Below, piece after piece: positions 47,234-56,193 of a stretch of 64,000 nt of DNA; within the stretch, counting starts at the first letter, position 1; each line of letters begins with the position of its first letter. The notes under the pieces were generated by a model, which did no database searches, had not been told where the DNA came from, and saw only the letters and a list, made by a program, of their open reading frames with translations. Both the position numbers and the translations under genes were made by a program. The DNA is taken from contig NZ_KI911557.1 in the NCBI RefSeq assembly GCF_000515215.1, positions 1,633,586 through 1,697,585 on the forward strand, in the 5' to 3' direction. Source of the stretch: Methylomonas sp. 11b (GTDB lineage: Bacteria > Pseudomonadota > Gammaproteobacteria > Methylococcales > Methylomonadaceae).

Positions 47234-48014
47234 GTTCCTATCCTTATCAGTTTTTCGGTATTGGGTGTTATTAAAATAACTTAAGGCTTAACCACTCTAA
47301 GGAACCTTAGAGAACCGCTGATTAATGCGGTTTTTCAAGACAAATCTATGAACAAGCCATTAACTTAAATCCCTATTAAATAACTTTTGCATAAATTTTT
47401 CTTGAAAAACCTCATTAATCAGAGATTGATAAAAATATTTTAAACCTCGTATCAAACTCCAGGTTATCTTTGAGACCTGATAAAAAACGGGGTTCATTAT
47501 GGTTACCGCATTTTTTTAGTTACGTGTATTTTCCTAATCATAAGTCAGATACTCGCTAAAATTCAAAGCCACATCTGTACCAGTACAAATGTACTAGTTC
47601 ACCAATGTATAAAAGCAGAATAACAAGTTCTATCAAAATCGCGGTATTGCGCCAATAACCGAAAATCTGAAGTTAAGAACTGATCCTGTTACTCTTACTT
47701 GCTGCATAAAATCACATACTCTAGCGATGCTCGGATGCAATAAGCTTGCGAGTGGTTAGGCGTCGACCCAAAAACCGCTTTTAAGCGGCGCCTGAGTTAC
47801 GGAAATAGTTTTAGAAAAACTTGAGGAAGAATTTGCACATTTTTTGTTTGTCTTAGGCTTATTAGCAGGACCCCTGAATGCCTCGTCCTGAAGAGTGCAA
47901 ATTTCGTAAAACTGGCTCCTCAAAATCTAAACTTTTGAAAGTAGCCTGAACTTGGGAAGGTGTGGAGCCGAATCCATCCTCCACACCTTAAAACGATCGA
48001 CTACGGTAAAAAAC
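47234..48014. other. 780-bp region without an apparent gene
   Basis: Long AT-rich stretch between two minus-strand genes. It should include the promoter of the IPT/TIG gene near 47300. It holds a small palindrome CTCTAAGG-AA-CCTTAGAG (47295-47312) and the inverted repeat listed next. No coding frame with recognisable similarity, tRNA or clear RNA structure was seen. Confidence 0.55.
47318..47422. repeat. 105-bp element with 22-bp near-perfect inverted ends
   Basis: The left end CTGATTAATGCGGTTTTTCA(AG) at 47318-47339 is the complement of the right end CTTGAAAAACCTCATTAATC(AG) at 47401-47422, with one mismatch. The AT-rich interior of about 60 bp has no gene. The form suits a MITE or a large regulatory palindrome. 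Confidence 0.65.
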
Positions 48015-49256
48015 TTACGCCATTTTCCGGCGTTTTCTCCGCAAGCCATTGGCGCCCAAGCCCAACAACACAGTGCCGAACAACGGAAAAGCCGCTGGCA
48101 GCGGCACGGCCTTTACTTCGAAGCCCAGGAACTGGGTGAATTGAGTAGCGGAAAAGTTATTGTCCGAGGCCAGGATCAAGGTTGGATTGCCGTTGAAGGT
48201 TTCACCCCAGGTAATGGCTTCGATGTTGTCCAAAGCCAAGGCCGAGCCGTCGCTGTTGGTGAGGGTGCTCAAATCCAGTAACAACTCCTTGGTCATGCTG
48301 GTGTAGGCCGGCGCGTTGTCCAGATCGTCAACTCCTATCAGATTGCTGGCGTTGCTTAAACTGGTCAGGTACAGACGGATGTTGTTGCCGGTGCCGGGAA
48401 TTCCCGCCGAAAACGAGCGTTCGACGGCAATAAAACTATCGCTCAAGCCCGGTATGTTCAGTAACTCGACTAAACCGTTGGTGGCAAAATTGGTGATTGG
48501 GTTTGGTACATCTACCACTGCGTCGGTCGTGTAAACGTATTCGCCAACCGCGTTGCCGGTAACGCTGTCAAACGCCAATACTCTGCTCTCGGAGCCGTTC
48601 AGAACGGAGGCCGGCAAGGCATCGTCTTGAGCCAACGAGTTTTCGGTCGCGGTGTACAACGTTTTACCATCGTTGGAAAAAGTCAGACTTTCAAACGCCA
48701 GATTGTTGCGGATACCGGTATCGCCTGCGTTCAGCGCGCTGACACTGCCACTGGGATTGTAGTAAGTTGGCACGGCGAAATCCCGCACATAACTGCCGTT
48801 CAGATTCATTTCCCGGACGGTGGGGTTTTGAAAACCTGCTGTCGCCCGCTGACCCTCGTTGGTCCAGAACAAGCTACCGTTATGCAAACGCATGGATTCA
48901 GGATCGACGGTGTTTGTCGCAAATGTGCTACCGCTCGGCGTCAAAATATTTGTGACACCATTAAATGTCACGCCGGCCGCGCCCGGCGCCGAATTCTTGT
49001 TGAACTGAGCAAGGTTCAGGCTCAAATCATAGTATCTAGCGGGATTTAATGCCGAGCGATCATCGCTGATCGCCAAATATCTGCCGTTGGCACTGTCGTA
49101 ATCGATCCCCGACAAACCGCCCACTGTGGTGCCGTTGAACACGGTGCCGCTGGCGACGATGTTTTGACCAATATAGTCCAAGGAAAAAGGTGCGGCTTGA
49201 GCAGTGTTGCCGAGCAGCGCTGCCAGAACGGCGGATAGGGTATAGCGAAGTTTCAT
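48015..49256 (-). CDS. Esterase-like/phytase-like PEP-CTERM protein
   Basis: A 413-aa exported protein with signal peptide (to NTAQA) and a beta-propeller-like body of the 'esterase-like activity of phytase' type: GGLSGIDYDSANGRYLAISDDR, TVDPESMRL, FESLTFSNDGKTLYTATEN and NIEAITWG are the recurring blade motifs. The C-terminus is a PEP-CTERM tail VPLPAAFPLFGTVLLGLG with RRKRRKMA, so it is expected at the cell surface. GGAG lies seven bases before the ATG. I see no Pho box. PhoD-like gene upstream also carries a sorting tail. Confidence 0.85.
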   Translation of the reverse strand: MKLRYTLSAVLAALLGNTAQAAPFSLDYIGQNIVASGTVFNGTTVGGLSGIDYDSANGRYLAISDDRSALNPARYYDLSLNLAQFNKNSAPGAAGVTFNGVTNILTPSGSTFATNTVDPESMRLHNGSLFWTNEGQRATAGFQNPTVREMNLNGSYVRDFAVPTYYNPSGSVSALNAGDTGIRNNLAFESLTFSNDGKTLYTATENSLAQDDALPASVLNGSESRVLAFDSVTGNAVGEYVYTTDAVVDVPNPITNFATNGLVELLNIPGLSDSFIAVERSFSAGIPGTGNNIRLYLTSLSNASNLIGVDDLDNAPAYTSMTKELLLDLSTLTNSDGSALALDNIEAITWGETFNGNPTLILASDNNFSATQFTQFLGFEVKAVPLPAAFPLFGTVLLGLGANGLRRKRRKMA

Positions 49257-49370
49257 ATTGTTTCTCCGGATTAAATTAAGTTGGCTATTGATCTAAAAAT
49301 TTCTCAATCGGCTGGCTGAGGAGGACTCCGATTCCGTTTAGTTAAGGCGCTTGCCCTTTTTAATGGGACC

Positions 49371-49420
49371 GGGGGATTTATTTATAAAATCTCCCCTGGC
49401 CCCTCTTTTTCAAAGAGGGG
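49371..49420. repeat. Paired palindromes downstream of the phoD-like gene
   Basis: CCCCTCTTT (49400-49408) and AAAGAGGGG (49412-49420) form a perfect hairpin; beside it GGGGGATTT (49371-49379) faces AAATCTCCCC (49387-49396). It looks like a dispersed repeat; a terminator role for the minus-strand phoD-like transcript is possible, but there is no T-run. Confidence 0.55.
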
Positions 49421-49471
49421 AAAGAACTGCGCAAACGTTTAACGAATAGACATACCCAGCCAACCGTCTAA

Positions 49472-51259
49472 CTAGGCTTTTTTGCGCTTGCCGAACACCA
49501 AGCCCAGCAACGCACTACCAAACAACCCGGCCGCGCCTGGAACCGGTACCGGCTGCACGGAGGTCGGTGTAATTCTGAATTGGCTGACGACTTGCGGCGT
49601 GCGGCTAACGATGCCGCTCAAATCGTTGGCAATATCGCCCACGTTATAGGCTGGAATGCCGTAGGTGGTGACCAGCAACTGCTGAGTGACCTGATCGATT
49701 TCAAACTCGGTCCAGCCGAAGGTGTGCGTCGCGACGTAATCTCCTTGCAGCAATTCGGCTTGAATTTTGCCGTCGGCACTAGCCAGATTGGCGTCCAAGC
49801 CCAGCGGGTCGTAACCCAGCGGCGTCAAGGCACCATTGGTCACCGACTTGATGAAACTGTCTTTGGCGGCGATGCTGGGCAACGCGTCGTAGAAGGCTTT
49901 TTGTTGCGGAGTCAGTAAACCTACCACCGCCGCCAGTTGCGCAACCGTTGGACCAAATGGCGCATCGTAGGCTACAGAGCCGGTGGTGATTTCGAAGGCG
50001 TTGGTGGCTTTTTGCTCGCTAAAAGGCGTGACTTGGTAGGTCAGGTTATTCACCAAGGTGCCGTGGATGTCGGCGGACAGGAACACGACGTTATCGATTT
50101 TGTTGTCGTCGATAAATTTCAATATCTCGGTACGTTCGGCGGCATACCCTTCAAAGCGGTCGCCGGCGCCAACCACCCCCAAGTTTTGCATCGGTTCCGG
50201 TACGGCGATGAATTTCCAGGTGACGTCATTTTGCTCGGCTGACAACAGGTCGGCTTTCAAATCGGCGACTTGCTGCTTGCCCAGCATAGTCCGGCTCGGG
50301 TCAAACGCATTTGCCAAGAAGCCGCCAACCGAAGCTTGACTTAACGGGTTCGCATCAGCCAATTCTTTGTCGCGGAACGAGCGCGCATCCAACACCATCA
50401 AGGCCGCATCATTGCCGAAAGTTTGGTTGCGGTACAACTTTACTTCGCCGGCAGTGCGAGCGTCGCCGGTGGCACCGTAAGTCTCGTTGCGAAGCGGATT
50501 GTATTCCTGAAAAGCCTGGATACCGTTGTTGTACAAGGTACTGTCATTGATCAAGGTGCCGGCCGGATCGGCATTGAAACGCGCGTCGGTCGAGACGTCG
50601 GCGCCGCCGGCGAAGTCGTTAGTCACTTCGTGGTCGTCTATCGTCGCGAACACGGCGGTGGATTGGCGCAGATCGGCCAGGCCGTTCATGCCACCCTTGG
50701 CGCTATACACTTCAGCATGTTTGTTGCGGTAGTCGGCCAGGGATTGGGCTTGTTGCTGACCGCCGTTGGCGTTGGAGACCAAATCGCCATAAATGGTATC
50801 GCCCATTGCCACGAAGAAATCCAGATTGCGCTGGCTGGCGTTTTTCACGGCCGGATAAGGCAGCAATTCGCCGCGCCAATCGCCGGATACGCCAAAGCGT
50901 AAGCCGGTGGTATTACCCAGCGCGGCGGCGGTTTTAAATTGGCCCGTTGCTTGGCTGCCAACGCTATCGGTCGCGCGATAATAATACGTGGTATCGGCGG
51001 ATAATCCCGAGACATCCCATTTGACAGGCGCCAACGGGTCGCTCACCGTTCTAAAACTGGAACCGATGACCTGGGTGAAAGCACTATCGGTCGCGTACTG
51101 AAAATTTAAATCGCCGATGGTATCGGACCGGCCCCACAGTACCGCAGAGCTTTGGCTGACATCGCCGGCGGCCACGCCGTTGGGCAATGCCGCTTGAGCT
51201 TTACCGCCCAAAGCGACCAGCGTCGCGACGGCGGTTAATCGAACTACTTTAAATTTCAT
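49472..51259 (-). CDS. phoD: PhoD-type alkaline phosphatase with PEP-CTERM tail
   Basis: A 595-aa exported phosphodiesterase/alkaline phosphatase of the PhoD family. Signal peptide MKFKVVRLTAVATLVALGGK lacks the twin arginine usual for PhoD. An N-terminal PhoD-N domain (NGVAAGDVSQSSAVLWGRS) precedes the catalytic domain with VAMGDTIYGD, ATIDDHEVTNDF and VFLSADIHGTL. The C-terminus VPVPGAAGLFGSALLGLVFG ends GKRKKA, a PEP-CTERM signal, so the enzyme is probably sorted to the surface. The ATG at 51259 has GGAG six bases upstream. A Pho box lies about 70 bp upstream. Confidence 0.92.
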   Translation of the reverse strand: MKFKVVRLTAVATLVALGGKAQAALPNGVAAGDVSQSSAVLWGRSDTIGDLNFQYATDSAFTQVIGSSFRTVSDPLAPVKWDVSGLSADTTYYYRATDSVGSQATGQFKTAAALGNTTGLRFGVSGDWRGELLPYPAVKNASQRNLDFFVAMGDTIYGDLVSNANGGQQQAQSLADYRNKHAEVYSAKGGMNGLADLRQSTAVFATIDDHEVTNDFAGGADVSTDARFNADPAGTLINDSTLYNNGIQAFQEYNPLRNETYGATGDARTAGEVKLYRNQTFGNDAALMVLDARSFRDKELADANPLSQASVGGFLANAFDPSRTMLGKQQVADLKADLLSAEQNDVTWKFIAVPEPMQNLGVVGAGDRFEGYAAERTEILKFIDDNKIDNVVFLSADIHGTLVNNLTYQVTPFSEQKATNAFEITTGSVAYDAPFGPTVAQLAAVVGLLTPQQKAFYDALPSIAAKDSFIKSVTNGALTPLGYDPLGLDANLASADGKIQAELLQGDYVATHTFGWTEFEIDQVTQQLLVTTYGIPAYNVGDIANDLSGIVSRTPQVVSQFRITPTSVQPVPVPGAAGLFGSALLGLVFGKRKKA

Positions 51260-51327
51260 GAGGGTCTCCAAGGATTTAAGACAAAAAACGTGACAGAGTT
51301 GGCAACTCCGGAGTCTAAAACCGCTTG

Positions 51328-51345
51328 GTGACAATTTGATGAATG
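51328..51345 (-). promoter_or_regulatory. Pho box upstream of the phoD-like gene
   Basis: On the minus strand CATTCAT-CAAA-TTGTCAC, two units at the 11-nt period, about 70 bp before the start. A third isolated unit CTGTCAC lies nearer the gene at 51290-51296. Confidence 0.72.
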
Positions 51346-51442
51346 GCGCAACCCCTCAAAATTACGCGTGTGCTTCGATAAAGACCCAAAATAGTATGAG
51401 GACGCAATTGTGCTTATCTTTCAGTTGAATAGATTTCTGTAA

Positions 51443-51460
51443 AAACAGTATATACTGTTT
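51443..51460 (+). promoter_or_regulatory. Perfect 18-bp palindrome, likely operator
   Basis: AAACAGTATATACTGTTT is fully palindromic. A third half-site ATACTGT follows at 51461-51467 and CTGT precedes at 51437-51440, so ACAG/CTGT half-sites are clustered just 36 bp before a gene for a likely DNA-binding protein. Confidence 0.7.
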
Positions 51461-51496
51461 ATACTGTTAATCGCCCTCACCCGATAGGAAACCGTG

Positions 51497-51877
51497 ATGA
51501 ACACCAAGAAATCGAAGTCGAAAAATGAAGCCGGTCAATCTACGCCGACCGCAGCCATTATTGAAGGATCAACAATAAATCCCGAACCCGAACTGATCGC
51601 CGAAACCATCGGTAGCGAAGAAAAGCCTTTGACTAAAAAAAGCAAACCTCAAAAAACCAAAGTCATTCGGGATAGTTTTTCCTTCCCGGAACACGATTAT
51701 CGGAAAATTTCGGAACTGAAAAAAACCTGCCTAGCGGCTGGAATTCATGTGAAGAAAAGTGAAATTCTCCGGGCTGGCTTGTATTTATTGACGCAGGCCA
51801 ATCCCGACGAACTCAAAAAAGCCATAGAGAACGTCGAGAAAGTACCTACTGGACGGCCAAGTTCCTCGACCGATTAA
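51497..51877 (+). CDS. Lys-rich protein with possible ribbon-helix-helix C-terminus
   Basis: A 126-aa protein: disordered, Lys/Glu-rich first half, then DSFSFPEHDYRKISELKKTCLAAGIHVKKSEILRAGLYLL (split here only by spacing rules of description), where a short strand followed by two helices suggests a ribbon-helix-helix DNA-binding fold. The ATG at 51497 (AGGA seven bases upstream) is preferred to GTG 51494. The perfect palindrome just upstream is a natural autoregulatory operator. Assigned target genes are unknown. Confidence 0.68.
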   Translation: MNTKKSKSKNEAGQSTPTAAIIEGSTINPEPELIAETIGSEEKPLTKKSKPQKTKVIRDSFSFPEHDYRKISELKKTCLAAGIHVKKSEILRAGLYLLTQANPDELKKAIENVEKVPTGRPSSSTD

Positions 51878-51973
51878 CAACCGGATTTTAGGAACTTACC
51901 GCCCACCTTGTCGATAGCAGCGCAGAAAGTGCCGATGCATATATACCAAGCACTTTTTGACCCAAGCTAACAT

Positions 51974-53014
51974 TTAAGGAGCGATGTTTTTCTTAACAAT
52001 GTGCTCTTCAAAAGAAAACACATTGGGATCGTGTCTATCGATATTAGCTTTCACCCAATGCGAATTAGGGTTGCCGAAGGTTTCGACACGGGTAAAGTTT
52101 TGCAGTCTTGGCGCGCTGGATTCCCAGGGCATGATGAACGGGAATTCACTGTCTTTAACTTCAGACGGCAATTTCGACGGCAACGGTTTGTCGATGCGGA
52201 AATAGTGACTGTCGCCATTGACCAGCACCACCGGCTTACCGAAAGCTTTGGTTTCGGCTGCCAAGGCCACGATGAAATCTTCATAGCCGGTCAGATTGGC
52301 GGCGGGAATAAAGTCCCACATATTGGCCTGGACAAACAACATCACGCCAGCGGCATGCTGTTCGGCGGCCAAGGCGAAAGAGTCTTGCAACCATTGCAGA
52401 TTGACGGCATTACGTACTGCATATTCTTTCTCCGCGTCTGCTTTGAAGTCGGCGCGTGTCGTCAGACCGTTATTGCTGCCTGGCACATGCAAACCCACAA
52501 ACAAAACGCCGCCATAATTCCAGCGGATATTTTCCGGAAATTCGGCGCTTTGGCGCTCCAGCGGCAATTGTTTTTGCCCCATGCTGCGCTGGTCGTTGGG
52601 GGAAAACAGGCTGCGCAAATAGCTTAAGCGCTCGAATGGGTTGTAAGCGCCGGCGGCGGCTCTATGGCAATCCGTCCATTCGTTATCACCGAACACGTAG
52701 AAAAATGGGTGTTTCGAATCGTTAAATTGCTTCAAGCGCAATTGGTACAGCTCGTCCTTACAAGGTACGCTACCGCCTTTAAAATCGCCGTCGTGTACCG
52801 TGAAGGCGATCTTGGCTTGATCCAGATCGGCCATCAAATTAACAAACTCGGGTTCTTGGGCCGGGGAATACGGCAAATCGCCGATCAAGGCGATGGAAAA
52901 TTTATCGGCATGCGGCGCTTCCCGGCGCTCATGGCGATTATCCGCATCCGCCATAACACAATTCGTAGTACCGAAAATCAGCACACAGCAGCCGAGTGCT
53001 TTAATAGTCTTCAT
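51974..53014 (-). CDS. Exported calcineurin-like metallophosphoesterase
   Basis: A 346-aa exported phosphoesterase. Signal peptide with one cysteine pair region (KTIKALGCCVLIFGTTNCVMA). Motifs: IALIGDLPYS, TVHDGDFKGGS, YVFGDNEWTD (the usual GNHE replaced by GDNE) and VLVNGDSHYFRID. The ATG at 53014 has GGAG six bases upstream; GTG 53017 is rejected. A Pho-box-like pair lies about 125 bp upstream. Substrate unknown; role in phosphate scavenging is inferred from regulation and neighbours. Confidence 0.82.
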   Translation of the reverse strand: MKTIKALGCCVLIFGTTNCVMADADNRHERREAPHADKFSIALIGDLPYSPAQEPEFVNLMADLDQAKIAFTVHDGDFKGGSVPCKDELYQLRLKQFNDSKHPFFYVFGDNEWTDCHRAAAGAYNPFERLSYLRSLFSPNDQRSMGQKQLPLERQSAEFPENIRWNYGGVLFVGLHVPGSNNGLTTRADFKADAEKEYAVRNAVNLQWLQDSFALAAEQHAAGVMLFVQANMWDFIPAANLTGYEDFIVALAAETKAFGKPVVLVNGDSHYFRIDKPLPSKLPSEVKDSEFPFIMPWESSAPRLQNFTRVETFGNPNSHWVKANIDRHDPNVFSFEEHIVKKNIAP

Positions 53015-53138
53015 CACTTACTCCAGAAACTTGTTTGTTATTGACCATCGCCACCTTAGCCAGGTGACTGCGACGGCTTATCGGGTGGCATCGGAGCAAC
53101 ATGACTCGCGCTACCCCAGCCAAGTTTATAAAGAGCGT

Positions 53139-53156
53139 ATGTAAGTATCGTGACAG
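53139..53156 (-). promoter_or_regulatory. Pho-box-like repeat upstream of the metallophosphoesterase
   Basis: On the minus strand CTGTCAC-GATA-CTTACAT: one strong and one weaker unit, 11-nt period. Confidence 0.6.
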
Positions 53157-53178
53157 CAGGTAACGCCAAAAGCTTGGG

Positions 53179-53391
53179 TTAACCCATTTTGGCAAATTCG
53201 GCTTGTAACGTGGCCAGAAAGCTCTCACGGGCGACTTGGGCAATGCCGATTTGATGCTGAAGCCGTTGAATTTCGGCATCCACGATTTGCAAATTGGTGA
53301 TTTGCGCTTTAGCGATCTCGCTAAGGCTGTCGATAGGGTGAGTTTTATCGCCTATCGTTAAAGTGGGGACGGTTGGGGTTTCGGTGGTCAT
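53179..53391 (-). CDS. Small coiled-coil protein (DUF6447-like)
   Basis: A 70-aa protein with a short N-terminal strand pair (PTLTIGDKTHPIDSLS) and a helix rich in heptad positions (AKAQITNLQIVDAEIQRLQHQ). It matches my memory of the small DUF6447 family, function unknown. It has no strong ribosome site. It is upstream of the metallophosphoesterase on the same strand, with the Pho-box-like repeat in between, so the two are probably separate units. Confidence 0.65.
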   Translation of the reverse strand: MTTETPTVPTLTIGDKTHPIDSLSEIAKAQITNLQIVDAEIQRLQHQIGIAQVARESFLATLQAEFAKMG

Positions 53392-53891
53392 ATCAAGTTT
53401 GTGTTAATTACGCTTAAAAGCGCTTCTTTTTTAGGCCGCAATACCAATAAGTTCGCACAACCAGCGATTTATCTCTTGGGATCTCTAAACTTTTAGGGGT
53501 CCCAATATCAATAAAGCTTTAACTTAAGGTTTTGTCTTCCAAAAGAAGCGGTGATGCTTAATCAAGGAGCCAATTTTACCCGGCAATTGTTACAGTTTTT
53601 TAACAACAGCAACCGGCCTCACTACCTGACTTCAGATCAGAAAATGCGATATTTTCCACGCCGAATTAGATCCTGATCCGCAAGCTTATAGGGACCAAAA
53701 TACAGTACCGAACTCGAATAAATCAGACCAAGCGTTCGCTTAGCAAACAGACTCATCAACACCCGTCGTTTCCAATATTTTTTCAAAGGCCTTCGTTGAA
53801 ATAATCAAGACACATTCTTCCCCTACTATGTACGCGCGGCATGGTGACGAATTAGCCGTAATCAAGTTGAGTTTGATACTAGGAGATTTAG
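53392..53891. other. 500-bp region without an apparent gene
   Basis: It contains an imperfect inverted repeat TTGGGATCTCTAAA / TTTAGGGGTCCCAA (53476-53505, three mismatches) and A/T-rich stretches. No RNA gene or recognisable protein was seen. Confidence 0.5.
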
Positions 53892-54494
53892 ATGCGTTTT
53901 CCTTCACTATTGTTATTCGACGACTTGGGCGGAGTATTGATAGAAAGCTCCGTGTTCGAGCATTTGAATCTATTGCTACCCAAGCCTCTTGAAAATTCAG
54001 CACTTAAGACGCGCTGGTTACATTCGCCAGCGGTCCAGCAATTTGAGCGCGGCGAAAGCATACCCGAGGAGTTTGCGGAGAGATTCATCGCCGAATGGGG
54101 ACTACGGATTACGCCACGGATATTTCTGAAAAAGTTTGCATCCTGGCCCCGGCAGTTTTTTCCAGGCGCGCGAAAAACCATTAGCGATTTACGTACAAAC
54201 TACAGGGTGGGCTGCCTAAGCAATTCGAATCCTCTGCATTGGCAACGCTTCGACGAGTTTGAGGACGATTTTGACATCACCTTGTTTTCGCATTTGCTCG
54301 GCGCTATCAAGCCCGATCCCGAGATCTTTGCATTGGCCTTAAGCCGGTGTGAGGTTGAGCCTTCCGAAGTCTATTTTTTCGATGATTGTTCCGCCAATGT
54401 CCAAAGCGCGCAAAACCTTGGCATCACGGCCTTTCATGTAGACGGTTTCGAGTCGCTTCAAGACGTGTTAAATGTTCAGGGTTTAATGCCTTAG
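53892..54494 (+). CDS. HAD-superfamily hydrolase (YihX-like)
   Basis: A 200-aa HAD phosphatase. Motif I LLFDDLGGVLIESS (nucleophile Asp followed by LGGV, as in the YihX/epoxide-hydrolase-type group), motif II CLSNSNPLH, motif III lysine in GAIKPDPEIF, motif IV YFFDDCSANV. Such enzymes remove phosphate from small sugars or nucleotides. AGGAG lies six bases before the ATG. It stands alone. Confidence 0.87.
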   Translation: MRFPSLLLFDDLGGVLIESSVFEHLNLLLPKPLENSALKTRWLHSPAVQQFERGESIPEEFAERFIAEWGLRITPRIFLKKFASWPRQFFPGARKTISDLRTNYRVGCLSNSNPLHWQRFDEFEDDFDITLFSHLLGAIKPDPEIFALALSRCEVEPSEVYFFDDCSANVQSAQNLGITAFHVDGFESLQDVLNVQGLMP

Positions 54495-54567
54495 AGTCTG
54501 TTGGGTACGCCTTGAATTGACGCCTTCCATACCAGCATAAGCAAACCATCTCGCGGCATCAGGCCTG

Positions 54568-55107
54568 TTAATTGACATCTTTAAAAATGTCTTCCTCTGC
54601 ATAGAAACGATTTTCAGTGATCACATCGGCAGAAATCTTCTTAGCAATTAAATCGTGTACATCCGCAGTAATCCGCTCGATAATTTCCAAGGTTTCACCT
54701 TGCTGTAAAGACTTAAGCAAGGCATTACCCCAGATTGATACATGCCGGGTATTTATAACGCGGGTATCGTTATTTTTTGCCCATTCGCGAGAAATAGATA
54801 ATCCCAAATCATCCATTTTTTCTTTCACTTCTCCCGCCAAAACCGGGTCTTTAATTCTCAGCAATAAATCTTGCTTAATATTATTCCAGCCACTGGGGTA
54901 AAGCTCCCACCCCTGATAAAAGCGTTTCACCCAGGTTAAGTATTGATCCAGTGTTTGACTATTAGTATTTACTACGTCCCGCTGGTATTCATTAAAAAAA
55001 TAAGCATACCTGGGCAAATCATCCGGCCAAATCGGGTCTTTTGCCGTTAAGGTTCCGCAAGCCGGCAAGACCATAATCATTAAAATAGCCAAAAACCGTA
55101 TTTTCAT
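54568..55107 (-). CDS. Predicted lipoprotein, function unknown
   Basis: A 179-aa protein with signal peptide and lipobox (MKIRFLAILMIMVLPAC), mature protein beginning GTLTAKDP. The rest is helical and soluble (QTLDQYLTWVKRFYQGWELYP). A family of small lipoproteins of this size in proteobacteria looks similar, but I have no function. Start ATG 55107 is clear from the lipobox. Confidence 0.8.
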   Translation of the reverse strand: MKIRFLAILMIMVLPACGTLTAKDPIWPDDLPRYAYFFNEYQRDVVNTNSQTLDQYLTWVKRFYQGWELYPSGWNNIKQDLLLRIKDPVLAGEVKEKMDDLGLSISREWAKNNDTRVINTRHVSIWGNALLKSLQQGETLEIIERITADVHDLIAKKISADVITENRFYAEEDIFKDVN

Positions 55108-55293
55108 ATGAATTACTCAGTGCCTGCGTCAAAAACTTGGTAAACACCAGCTCTATTAGACGCCATCTCGATAGAACAACCGCGCTTTGAGATGGCTTTG
55201 CCAGCGTGATTTTATTTAACATGAAAAATATTTCATCTATATTAAATAAATCACACCCCACGGCTAACCGAAGAATTTTATGCAACCCAACAC

Positions 55294-56136
55294 TTAAAAT
55301 AAATCGAATTTGGCAAAATAACCAAAATGGTCGGAAACGACAGGATAAAATTCATCATTAAAAATAATATCCATGGATTTGATTCGTAGCGGATGCCCAT
55401 TTCTTTTAAAGATATAGTCGATTCGCTTGGGAGGGCTATGTTTCCAGCCGTCTATCCGGCCGTGATAGCTAGGCTGGTAAAATCGCTGAGGGTGTAATTC
55501 ATAAAATTGATCGATATATTCGCCAGTACCCACAATGTGGTTATAGGCATGCTCTCCCGCCGGCACATTGAAATCACCCACCATTAAATCGGCTCTAACA
55601 CCGAAATAGCGGCGAGAATCGACTAGTTGTTTGAGTCGGGAATATTCCTGGAAAAACCCGTGATGCGCCCAACTCAAATGGGCGTTGGCGACATGCAACA
55701 AGCCGAACCAAGGCACATCGATGCAAGAAACGGTGACATTGCGCGACATGTAATTGTCTTTACGCCAATCATCCGAGACATAGGCCGAATAGTTATGTCG
55801 CATCGGGTATCGGCTCATGATGGCGGTGCCCTCCCGCCAGCGATGAAAACCGATATGACTCCAGTCTTGATGAATATTGTACCAATGCCCCCACCCACGT
55901 AATTTCTGACAAATCCGGAAAGCCATATTGGAAGGCGATTCGCCATAGGGCTGAGTGATGGGATCGTGCAAATACTCGCCCACCTCCTGAAAACATACGA
56001 CATCCATTCCCAAGTGAGCTATCGCTTCAGCGATGATATGCACTTCTCGCTCATGCTGATGCATGGTGTCGAAACAGCAATGTCGGGGATGCTGTTGATA
56101 GGTGTGCAGGTTGAGAGTTAGCAGCGAGAGTTGCAT
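55294..56136 (-). CDS. Endonuclease/exonuclease/phosphatase family protein
   Basis: A 280-aa cytoplasmic EEP hydrolase. Motifs: LLTLNLHTY, VVCFQEVGEY (catalytic Glu), HVANAHLSWA, MVGDFNVPAG, KRIDYIFKRNG and VVSDHFGY, in the proper order. No signal peptide, unlike the secreted nuclease in this window. Substrate (nucleic acid, phospholipid or inositol phosphate) cannot be told from sequence. Confidence 0.88.
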   Translation of the reverse strand: MQLSLLTLNLHTYQQHPRHCCFDTMHQHEREVHIIAEAIAHLGMDVVCFQEVGEYLHDPITQPYGESPSNMAFRICQKLRGWGHWYNIHQDWSHIGFHRWREGTAIMSRYPMRHNYSAYVSDDWRKDNYMSRNVTVSCIDVPWFGLLHVANAHLSWAHHGFFQEYSRLKQLVDSRRYFGVRADLMVGDFNVPAGEHAYNHIVGTGEYIDQFYELHPQRFYQPSYHGRIDGWKHSPPKRIDYIFKRNGHPLRIKSMDIIFNDEFYPVVSDHFGYFAKFDLF

Positions 56137-56193
56137 GGCCGATCTATCATTCTTGATTTGTTGATCCGCCGGGATTGAACCTAAAGCCTTATC

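Noticed and set aside
51437..51467. LexA (SOS) box
   Set aside because: CTGT and ACAG half-sites are present but not with the eight-base spacing CTGT-N8-ACAG of the gammaproteobacterial LexA site.
53740..54003. 87-aa minus-strand reading frame opposite the start of the HAD hydrolase
   Set aside because: It overlaps a well-supported gene, has no recognisable features and looks like a shadow frame.
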